Assembly (NCBI RefSeq): GCF_000003815.2
Contig: NC_049986.1
Coordinates: forward strand, 5,031,000-5,094,999
Length of the DNA stretch: 64,000 bases
Reading direction: 5' to 3'
Source of the DNA: Branchiostoma floridae
Taxonomy: Eukaryota > Chordata > Leptocardii > Amphioxiformes > Branchiostomatidae
Part shown: positions 39,645 through 49,689 of the stretch, in pieces
Layout: each line of letters begins with the position of its first letter
Numbering within the stretch: position 1 is the stretch's first letter
Notes under the pieces: generated by a model
What the model was told of the DNA's origin: nothing
Database searches by the model: none
The model's input: the letters and a program-made list of their open reading frames with translations, nothing else
Translations under genes and position numbers: made by a program

Positions 39645-42330
39645 CACAAAGGATAACACACAGGCTACAAGCCACAATGATAGCTCCCCAGAAATTCTGT
39701 ACCCGCATGATTATATATACTTAAAACCCAGCTTAAAATTAAAATCATGCATTTTTTTTTACTTTTATCATATAAGTTACAGTGTACATGTAAAGTACTG
39801 GACAATGATTAATCCATGTATATGCAATGTTACATGATCTTTCACTTAAAAACAGACCTTGCAGTAATGTTATATTTCAATCGTTATCATTATAATAATC
39901 ATGATGTTGATAGTAAAGATTGATCTTATTAAAAATATGTAGTGTCTTCAAGTTGACTTTTATCTACTTTCTTTAAAGAATTGTACATGTCATGATAAGA
40001 ATTTCACATAGCAGGCATAGATGTTCCATGAGCATTTAAGTTCTACATGAACCTTGCTATATGTTGCTATATTCATGATGAAGTTAGATTTTGGTTGTAA
40101 AAAGTAAATTTGCTTTGAACTTGAACACAATATTCAGCCTTCAGCTGTGAGCTGTGCTATCCCTTTCAATAAACTGAACTATCATCTGGTCTATGAAAGT
40201 TAAGCAGTATATTGTTCAGTGTGAAAAACATAAATGATACAAAATATACACAAGATACTATTAGAAAACAAATAGTTACTAAACATGACCACCTGATACA
40301 TGAACAGGGAAATATGTACCTATTTTAAAGAATAGGTTTAATGTGTACCATGGGCCTGTATAGGAACTTGCATAATAGCCCTTCTGTGCAATTAAGCGGT
40401 TCCCCATGTACCATACCTGCCGCAATAGATCGTTCATCTTCCTCTTGAATGGTCAGTAGTACTCAGCACTAAATTATAGGCATGTCCATAATTCTGTTTC
40501 TAAATATACAGTAACAAGTATTTCCTGCTTTGTCATCACAAATATACACCAGGGTGTACTGCAGTGTTTTGTTTGCAGTACAACACAGTTATAGTTTTAC
40601 AGGATTCAGTCTTGTAATAATTTTTTTTCTTTTACCAGTCCCACCTACTAATTACTTTCGAAGCAAATCTCCTGTGAAGAAATAGAACAGACAGCTTTGC
40701 CTCTGGATGCTAATGTGTGTGGATTTTCAATATTTCACATTTACATCCAATTTTTCCATTCCAGATTAGTGCCACCACAGCAAATGAAAGTATAATGCCA
40801 ACCAATTGAGTAGAAAGAGTTAATATTTGGCTCAATAGGGCCATAATGGGATAACGATTATTAGCACTCCTGTCTGTCCCATGGGAGGGCTGCAAATGCT
40901 CAAGCGTAAAATTGCCTACTTTGAGTTGAAATAAACATGCAGGTGGGTGATTACACATTTAGTAACACTTCTGTGTTCCCTCAACCGGGGGAAGCAGAGG
41001 GTAGTCAGGGGAGGCAGGGATGATTACTGGGGTACCTGTGCTGTAATCTCAGCACAAAGACTATATTATGTATGATTATCATTTCATAATTGTCACTGAG
41101 TACCATATCATGTCTTTCTTAATATGTTCACCAGTAATTACATTATGGACTTTAAACCAGATGATACACTTTTAACTGTCTCATGACAAATAGATGTGAT
41201 CCACTTTCAGTTGAAACCTGTCCACTGGGGTTTATGTTTTTGTTGAAAAGAGCTTGTGTGAAATTATCACCATAATAATACTATCAACCAAACTGGGAAG
41301 GGTTGTGGACTACCACAGGTCAAGGCAAAATATGCTGTCTAATAAAAAATTACAGCTTAACGTTATACTAAAAGGTTATCTAATGCCAGCATCAAACATT
41401 AATCCATTGTATCATCAGATTCTGTTATGCACAATGTACATGTACATAACAATTGTGAAGACTAATAAATAGATATCAAATAAAACCTCAACTTTGCAAA
41501 AGTTTTTTTTTTTTTTACTTTGTGCAGTCCCATGGCATGCATGCATGTCATTCATCATTTCATGACATGCAGCAAGAAAACAAAACTTTTACTAGTACAT
41601 GAACAAAAATCCAATTGAAAATAATATAATCCTGTGGTACTTACAATGTGTAACCTTCAAGCAGAAGTAAGGATCAGAAATCCTGTGTTTTATGTGTATT
41701 TTTTCAAAGTTTCATCACCATTCTGGCAGTGTATCTTTTTAACTCTTGGCCTCCCTATATTAAAAGTCAACATTTTTAACTGCTATGGGAAAACTCTCGT
41801 TACTTTATAGAAATCATCTGTAAGTCAGTAACATATGCTACAAGGTTAGATGAATGTCATTTTATAGGATTGAATAACTGCACAACAGACAACGTCTTAC
41901 ACTATGTGCTGATATCTAAGTTAAAGGAAAAAAGAAGACAGCCCTGCGCCTTGAACAGTTATTCTGTTTTTACTTGCGAAAGATGGAACAGATAATAGCA
42001 AGATGGTTTACTTATTTGTATTGTTGCTAATGATCCTGACTGGGGCTTCCAGTAGGAGGTTATCAAGATAACTATTGTCTTAAAAATGATGACTCAACCA
42101 TGATGATGATGTTTTCGATACTGAATAAACTGTGACAATGGTGTTTGGTTTGGTGTTCAAGCACTACCAACTGACAAGTCTAACTGGTCTGGACTTTTTA
42201 GCCTTGTGGTAATTGAATCTCGGGAGCCAGAAGACAGGTCTACTTGCCTCATGTGTTTCAAAACACCACCTCAAACAGCAGGCAGTGAACAACCAATTTA
42301 TTCACATTACACATTTTTCTTGATCTTCAG
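39645..42330 (+). other. Lmx intron 2, last part: nothing recognised
   Basis: A T12 run lies near 41503. The intron ends with the pyrimidine-rich acceptor TTGATCTTCAG at 42330. No gene was seen. Confidence 0.6.
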
Positions 42331-42551
42331 ATTATTTGGGACCAAGTGCACAGGCTGTCTGCAGTCCATTCCTTCTACAGAGTTTGTGATGAGAGCCATG
42401 GGTAACATCTACCACCTCAGATGTTTCCAATGTGTGGTCTGTCAGCAAAGGTTACAGAAAGGGGACGAGTTCATCATGAAAAATTCACAGTTATACTGCA
42501 AGCCTGACTATGAAAAGGAAGTTCAGCTGGCAGTTCCAAAAATGAGTCCAG
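42331..42551 (+). CDS. Lmx: Lmx coding exon 3: LIM domain 2
   Basis: The exon encodes residues 97-169, completing Lys96 and opening Gly170. LIM2 covers about residues 102-155 with the full ligand set: CTGC, YHLRC, FQCVVC and the closing YCKPD. The stretch TEFVMRA and the GDEF box are typical of LMX1 second LIM domains. DYEKEVQLAVPKMSP continues as the linker to the homeodomain and is shorter than in vertebrates. The acceptor is CTTCAG|A and the donor CCAG|GTACGT. The phases (2 in, 1 out) require the next exon to begin with two codon-completing bases, which both copies of exon 4 do. Confidence 0.95.
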
Positions 42552-42835
42552 GTACGTTAATCTTTTATGTTTTGAGTTGAGCATGCATGAAGTAAAAAAT
42601 TTGATGTAACCTTTTTACATATTTTTATTTTAACACACGCATTACAAAGCAAGTCAACAGTCTAAAAATAAGTAATATATTTACATGTGTTACTAGTACT
42701 GATTTGAAGAAATTATTATACATTTTTGAAACACTGATCAAGTTCATGAAAAATTTTGCTAATGAAGAGACTATCCTCAAGATGGTAAAAAGGTGTTTTT
42801 TTGCAGCCACTGCCTACTAGTAGACAAGATGGTAC

Positions 42836-43600
42836 AACGGGAGGTGCCCTAACATGGCATGCTTTTTTACGCGCTTGAACTCATGGCACTCCATCACTAG
42901 TTGCCTGAGAGTGGTAAAGTTTTGACGAATGAATTTTTGACACATTCATCTGACATGGAAATTCATATGGTTCATGAACCCTTCGCGCTGCGTGTTACAA
43001 GTGGCAAACACTGTGAGATGTTTTCATGTAATACGTACCTTCCAATTTTGTGCTACGCTGGACAGTGTGCCGTAACTTGGTGCGCGCATGCGCTTTTCAA
43101 ATTTCAGATCTAGAAGTTAGTGATGAATTTAAGTATGCAGAAACAAGAATCTTATTTTTTAATCATTATCATATTTTAGCTTTCTTTTGGCAGTAAACAC
43201 GTGACTGTATGTACTTCTCATCTCATGTAAGCAGCACTGTATCTAGCACAATCCAGCTGATGCTTTCATTACAAAAAAAGACACTCCCAACATCGACAAA
43301 ACTCTAATTATCGATAGATATCTTTGACATCTCTCTATAAAGTTTCATTTTCATAGATATTACGAATCAGTTGTTAGAGTTTAATAAATCCTTGGAACAC
43401 TCTGTAGTCACCTTCATAGCCACACCCCCACCTCCATGGCCAAACAATGGTGGCCATGTTTATGTAGTGTCCTTATGGTCTGTTTTCTACTCAACAAACA
43501 TTTGAAGACCTACAATGTACATTTTGTATATTCATAGTGTTTTATGGAGCTTTACTTCTTTTGTGTAAGGTAGTTGTGTGGCTGCTTGGTAGAGTTCGGA
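42836..43600 (-). mobile_element. family C transposon fragment, inverted and internally deleted
   Basis: On the minus strand, CTAGTGATGGAGTGCCATGA, then TTCAAGCGCGTAAAAAAGC and a decayed terminus match the right end of the element at 20849-21804. CTTTTGCCA-type and CAACAAACATTTGAAGACC blocks match its interior. The middle of the element is absent. Confidence 0.7.
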
Positions 43601-43879
43601 TAGTGACATCATACAGTTACTAACATTGTTAAAATATATGATAAAGTATATTTTGAATCCAAATAACAGCTGTGTGCAGCACAGTATCTAGCACAATCCT
43701 AATCAGCATAGTCAGTGGCAACAAACATGGGCAGTGTCAGTGGCAACTAAGGCATAATAACAAAAATCTGTGCCAACTCAGTGCAGGTCACGTGAACTTT
43801 CAGTGCTGGTACCCACTCCTAGCAGGATGGCTATAGAGCACAGTCTTGCAGATGTAACTCACATTGCAGCATTCCCACC

Positions 43880-44222
43880 ACCATTGTTTGTGGCCGTGAA
43901 GATGGCAGACGAGTGAATGCTCCAAAGATTTATAACTATTTAATGAATGATTCTCACTGCCTAGAAAAATGAAACTTTACAGAGAAATGTCGAATATATT
44001 TTGAGCTGATATTTCTCAATAAATTGACAGAGATTTTGTGATGTTGGCGTTTTTTTCATAATTATTTTGTTAGTTGGGCCACCGCATTCAGTGCATTCAG
44101 CCCATTTTCCATTAAAACATGACCTGGATTGTGCTAGATTCAGCCCTCACATGAGATGAGAAGTACACACAATCACAATTTTACTGTCAAAAGAAAGCTA
44201 AAATATCATAGAATTAGATTCT
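43880..44222 (+). mobile_element. family C transposon fragment, direct orientation
   Basis: AAACATGACCTGGATTGTG, ACCGCATTCAGTGCATT and AAAAGAAAGCTAAAATATCA match 21.25-21.60 kb in the same order and orientation. It lies next to the inverted fragment at 42836, which implies two insertions or a rearrangement. Confidence 0.75.
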
Positions 44223-44386
44223 TATTTCTTATTCACTTTAATCATTATATTTCAATCCATATTTCAACCCATACATGGATTGAAATATATTGTCTTTTTT
44301 TCATGTCTCTTCTATATCTTCTCCTCTTCCTTCTGTCAAATCTTCAAATGGATTCAACTTTAAATTTTCATTTTTGGGCCAAATGA

Positions 44387-44790
44387 GCTGAAATTTGGCA
44401 TGAAGGTAGAGATAGCAAATCCCCCAAGACGTTTTTCCCCCATTTCGTTGATAGAGGCCTTAACATTTACTTTATTATGGGTTTTTGGTAATTTTTAGCC
44501 CAAAAATATATATATCTTGGGCCCCTGTGCTCTGGTATGATAACGTAATGACCCGGAATTGTACATTTTTGGCTCCTATGCCCCTGTATTAAAACCAAAT
44601 TATCTGAAACTTGGTGTGAATGTGTGTCCGTGTGTATCAATTCTGGCACACATTACTTTAAAATTGTTGAATTTCGGGATTTTTTGCCACTTTTTTGCCA
44701 TGTTAGACTAAAAACTTTTGTCTAGTATGCCTTTGTCTTAAAACCAATGACCTGAAAGTTGGTATGAGGGTGCATACAGGATTCCATTCA
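44387..44790 (+). repeat. degenerate repeat with TGAAACTTGGTATGA units
   Basis: Units such as GAAATTTGGCATGAAGGT, GAAACTTGGTGTGAATGT and GAAAGTTGGTATGAGGGT recur at 44389, 44609 and 44754 and again near 56190 and 56690. They are non-coding and the family is not identified. Confidence 0.5.
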
Positions 44791-44885
44791 CACTTTTGTT
44801 GTACATCACTTCAGGCCCCTTTGCACTGAGAGCGAGAATGAGCCAGAATGCCATCAGGCTCCCCCAAAAGGCCTGAATGACTACT

Positions 44886-45018
44886 GATGAGTTCATTTTC
44901 TAATTTGTCCAAAATCCAGTCCACTGAATTTTCCAGGTCCATTTTTCTCAGACTGGTCGAAAAAGAAAAAAACAAACACTTTGTGCCAGTACGATGTACT
45001 GGACCAGGTACCCATTGC
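44886..45018 (-). mobile_element. MITE-like element, family B copy 5 (inverted, partial)
   Basis: On the minus strand it carries GGTACCTGGTCCAGTAC, GGCACAAAGTG and CAGTGGACTGGATTTTGGAC, in the order of family B. Confidence 0.65.
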
Positions 45019-45360
45019 AAGCCAAGGCAATGAGTGGGTCCTGCCTGAGTTTGATGCTGGTGGGGAAATGTTACCATCCACAAAAACAGTTGTGATGCTC
45101 ATCCCCAAACAAGTAAACACCACGCCTGGGGTTATTTTTCAAAAGGACAATAAACATGCTTTTCAATGATGTGAGACAGTGCTAGTGAGAAATGAGAAAT
45201 GGTTGAGGCACTTTTTGGTCACTGCTAACACAAAAAAACATACTGTATCATTAATGGATCAATGGATTAATAACAATTTGCAATGATGTCTCTCAGAAAT
45301 GCAAATATTATTGATTGATTAACAATGGAAATATGATAAATCAAAATCATGTTTCTAAAG

Positions 45361-45840
45361 GTCTCATTGATGAGTTTCTTCTTTCCATAGACTTGTATGT
45401 TATAATTCGTATTTTTCATGGGCGCGTTCATAATGACGCTACGTAAAATTTCAGCAGATTTTTCATTCTATGTTGAGCACATTTACCCTATATCGTGGGA
45501 AAAAATTGTCAACGTAAACTATACGTAGGAACTTTTTTTATAGCAATTACAAACGACGATTAGTCAATCCCCACAAAAGGCACTTTTTTTCGCTTTGAGT
45601 GTACAACCGCACCACTCAGAACCCGGGGCTGTGTACCTCCGACCTAGCGCGCGGCTGCAAAACTTTACCTGCTAATATCTTCAGTTACAAACAAGCTTTC
45701 ACCAATCTAACTTTTGAGATCAGTTCCGCTGGCTAAAAGGGAATTTCTCACCGCTAAAAACACGCGTCCATGCAGCCGTTTATTTTTTGGCTCGGATCTA
45801 TTTTAGGGTGTCCACTCGCGGAGTAATACATCAATGAGAC
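45361..45840. mobile_element. CpG-rich MITE, 480 bp
   Basis: The ends GTCTCATTGATG (45361-45372) and CATCAATGAGAC (45829-45840) are perfect inverted repeats. With the flanking AG and CT they extend to 14 bp. The interior is CpG-rich and has no coding frame. It lies 740 bp upstream of the first homeobox exon. Confidence 0.8.
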
Positions 45841-46557
45841 CTAAACAATGTTAGGTTCATATCACACAAAGTCATCCACATCTTCATGACTATGGGATAT
45901 GGTAAAATGGAGATGTCAGAGTGGCTTAGGAAAAAAGAAAAAGGGACAATTCCAAGTCCTTTGTGATAGAACAAGCTGACTCCACATCAACAACTGGGCC
46001 TATATCATATAAATGATTACAGAGAGTCTTTCAAAATAGATTACACAATGTATGACAAAGAATCATGCACATAACTTTGAGAAGGAACTTTGACAAGGAG
46101 CATATTCCAGTCAAGAGATGGCAAAAAACATACATCAACCCATGGGTTTGACAAGCTCTACCACTATAAGTACAATCATGTATGTAACGTTACATGTTTG
46201 TTTTTCTGGAGGATTGTCATGACAAACCTGAAGGTCTGCAAACAAACAAGGAAATCAGCTTACTGTAACAAAAAGTCGTAAAATCTTGGAAGAAGGAAGA
46301 ACAATGCTGCAAGACAAGCCATCTCAGTTTTCAATATTCGTTTCATGAGACAGTATAGGTGTACAGGTAGGTGTGACGATGGGGGCAAATCTGCCACATC
46401 AATCCAACATAAACGAGCAATCCAGAAGTATCAGAAAAATTCAAATTAGATACTGGAAAATTTGAGCAGGTCTCCATTGGCTCTGTTTCATCACTCAGCC
46501 GTGTAGGCATTTTTGCAAAATGTAGAAACTGTCAAGTCCCATGGGCAACCTCAATAA

Positions 46558-47169
<612 letters not shown>

Positions 47170-47247
47170 GTAAGAGAGACGCTGGCAGCTGAGACTGGGC
47201 TGAGTGTGAGGGTGGTGCAGGTGTGGTTCCAGAACCAAAGAGCCAAG
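47170..47247 (+). CDS. Lmx: Lmx coding exon 5: homeodomain second half with recognition helix
   Basis: The exon encodes residues 214-239, homeodomain positions 30-55, including [11 protein letters not shown] and the recognition helix [12 protein letters not shown]. Trp48, Phe49, Gln50, Asn51 and Arg53, the DNA-contacting and core residues, are all present, and this stretch matches vertebrate LMX1. It is 78 nt with phase 0 at both ends. The acceptor is CTGCTGCAG|GTAAGA. The first six exonic bases are themselves a consensus splice donor, so the junction could serve as both acceptor and donor. The exon donor is CCAAG|GTCAGT. Confidence 0.97.
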
Positions 47248-47282
47248 GTCAGTAGGAAAAAACTTTTAGTTTTATATTATAA

Positions 47283-47400
47283 TAAGGCCACACCAATTTT
47301 ATTTGTTGTTTCTCGGATTTCCCAACCTTATTTTTTCCGTTTTGAAAAAACAAACAAAAACTTTTCAAATTGATGGCCACACCTCGTGTTAAAAAATTTC
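47283..47400 (+). mobile_element. MITE family D copy 2 (partial)
   Basis: TAAGGCCACACCAATTTTAT, then TGTTGTTTCTCGGATTTCCC and TTTTTTCC follow the left half of the element at 26047. A further GGCCACACC at 47374 marks a truncated end. It begins 35 nt after coding exon 5. Confidence 0.7.
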
Positions 47401-47592
47401 ACTGCCTCTCCTTTCGTAAGTGCCAGATAATCTGTATCACCCCCGTCTCTGTTCAGCATTTTGTTTTTTTCCATAATGTCATTTGCCAACACAAATGAAC
47501 TCAGTAGATAATGGTCATTCATTTGGTGGTTATAGGAATAAGCCATGAATCATGTATACACTGAAGAAAACCCTGTATTAATATACATTGTA

Positions 47593-47630
<38 letters not shown>
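47593..47630 (+). repeat. (CA)n microsatellite
   Basis: About 18 uninterrupted CA units. Confidence 0.95.
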
Positions 47631-48653
47631 TTTTCCCTCACGGAAACTTTATTATATGATAAACCCCCATGCATAGCCTTGGGGCCCAGAATGGGTAGCC
47701 GCTGAGGTAGCCCAGCACACTAGCCTACCCCACTTTTTCCAGAAAGCCGTCTAAGGCAATGATAATACGTAGAATGTGTCATGTAAAACAAATTCTGGCT
47801 GTAGATGGCACGTGCATTTTTTTAGGAAACAAGATTATGCCTTTGATCCAGAAGAATGCGACAGTGGTTGTTGAATATTTGATCTGTGTGTATACCTTTT
47901 TGTTGGAAGAAGGTTTAGCATTGTTCTATAGTCTTCTTACATGTACCTGCTGACCTATCAGTCATAGTGCTGTGCTGGCAGCTGAAAACTCTCAATTTCA
48001 AAATGGCACCCGACCAAAATAGTACCCCAGTTAGACTGTTAAACAGAATTTGCCAACCAGCCAACCATTTGCTCAATTCCTCAACTGGAGATTATAGGAG
48101 GACAGTGAAAGAAAGCTGAATATTGTACAGTTGCAGTTCCCACAGAAGAAACATGTTGTCCCCTCAGACTCTAACTGCTTGAACAACATAAATGTATGAA
48201 CAAATTGTCCTACCATGCATTATATGTCTGAAAGGATGTCAAGCTGGACCATTTGGGGCACTAACAGTTTCAGTTGTACTTGATAAGAGTGAAGACAGAT
48301 AAGGAACAATTACAGGAAGTACCATTGTCTTGATGGCCTTTGTAGCTGGTCATACTCACCAGTCCATAGTGATAAACACAATCATCACTCTTCTCATTGA
48401 ATGCTCACTTTCTATGCTACTGTTCCAAAGCCAAAGCCTCTCATCTGGTATGTCCCAAGTATACCTACATTTTTGTACATGTTGTATGTCCATAAGTCTT
48501 CTCTAAGCCACCAGGTAGATGTTGATACACCTGTCCTGAAGCATCCAGTGTATAACATATAACATAATACATATAACATATAACAAACATAGCATTGTGT
48601 TCTCTACACAAAAAATGAAAAATCTCTCTTTCCTCCATTATTTGTCATGACAG

Positions 48654-48768
48654 ATGAAGAAACTTGCCCGACGAAACCAGGAGGCATCGCAGGGGGGCAA
48701 TGGGGAGGGGAAGAGCAGGGTGCCATCCAGACAGCAGAGGAGGCGGAAAGATGACGATGAGAGTTCCA
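48654..48768 (+). CDS. Lmx: Lmx coding exon 6: end of homeodomain and basic tail
   Basis: The exon encodes residues 240-277 and opens Asn278. It starts MKKLARR, the last homeodomain positions (56-60) and the basic extension, which joins QNQRAK to MKKLARR exactly as in LMX1. A Gly/Gln-rich and then Arg/Lys-rich stretch follows (SRQQRRRKDDDESS). The basic cluster could serve nuclear import, which is inference. The acceptor is CATGACAG|ATG and the donor TTCCA|GTAAGT. Phases are 0 in and 1 out. The vertebrate poly-Gln tract after LARR is not present. Confidence 0.95.
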
Positions 48769-48890
48769 GTAAGTTTGAAAACTGTTTCTACCTTACTGGC
48801 GTACCATACCTTATTCTTCATGACTTTGTCATGACTATTTTATCCACTGAGCACAGTGTTTGATAAAACATCACTTGGCAGTTCAGAATT

Positions 48891-49092
48891 TAACGCTAGT
48901 TCACCTTTATTCATGGGTAACCTTTATACGTTGCATTTAACACCAACTTGTATTTTGGGATATCAAGTCGACTGACGGAGGTCTCAAACTGCATTATATT
49001 GAAAAAAAGGCAAGTCGAAACCACTTTCCATCAACATGATATCCCTAAATATCCTGTTTTTAGGTACAACGAATGAAGGTGAACTAGCGTTA
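48891..49092. mobile_element. palindromic MITE, family A copy 3
   Basis: It starts TAACGCTAGTTCACCTTTAT and ends ATGAAGGTGAACTAGCGTTA, an almost perfect inverted pair. The internal GGGATATCAAGTCGA is shared with the copies at 12619 and 31055. Confidence 0.9.
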
Positions 49093-49123
49093 CATGTATG
49101 TCCTGATGGATCAACAGGAATGA

Positions 49124-49665
49124 CTAGGGGTGGGGACAGGTACATCAAACTGGTATAAAACCACTTTTTTTCTTTTGGGGCCGGTCCCCAACAAAACGGA
49201 ACTGAAAAAATAATTGGACCTAATTTTGGACCGGTTAGAAAATTAACACACTATATCAGCAGGTGTTCTCACGTTTTGGAGCTTACTGGAAAAGAATGAG
49301 TCAGTTGAGTTAGAGAAAACTAAAGTAGAGTTTCTACAGTCAAATGTGAAAAGGCAGTTAACCTTGTTTACAATGTACATGAAGATAGTATTTTAAAATG
49401 CTAGTGGGAGTTGGATACTCCACATCATCATCATCCAGGCGTGCTGGTTGCACGGATGGCCATGACTCTCTTCCTCCATCCTTCCCTATCCTCCATAGCC
49501 TTGGGCAGTTCTTCAGTCGAGCAACCGGTATACTCCACATAACAGATTGATTTATAGGGAAATGGACCATTGTATTGAATATTGCCCATTGACAAGTTTT
49601 CATCTGATCCTCTGGACCTGAGCCAGACCTGTACCTGGATTTTCTGCTCTGGTACACAACTCTAA
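49124..49665 (+). mobile_element. MITE-like element, family B copy 6 (longest copy)
   Basis: It begins CTAGGGGTGGGGACAGGTAC, runs through GGACCGGTTAGAAAATTAAC and AAAGTAGAGTTTCTACAGTC, and ends near CTGGTACACAACTC. It is interrupted at 49425-49539 by a retrotransposon 3' end. Copy 4 at 37.7 kb lacks the interruption. Confidence 0.8.
49415..49539 (-). mobile_element. non-LTR retrotransposon 3' tail with 10-bp target duplication
   Basis: On the minus strand the insert encodes AMEDREGWRKRVMAIRATST just before a (TGA)n tail that also supplies the stop codon. This looks like the C-terminus of an endonuclease/reverse-transcriptase element, truncated to about 105 bp. ATACTCCACA occurs on both sides (49415-49424 and 49530-49539). 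The empty site is visible in family B copy 4. Confidence 0.8.
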
Positions 49666-49689
49666 TGATGACTGAATACCATCAACAGT

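Larger units (their letters stand above)
47248..48653 (+). other. Lmx intron 5 (1406 nt)
   Basis: It holds family D MITE copy 2 (from 47283) and a (CA)n microsatellite (47593-47630). A direct repeat of ATAACATATAACATA type lies near 48550-48590. The remainder is unrecognised. Confidence 0.75.
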
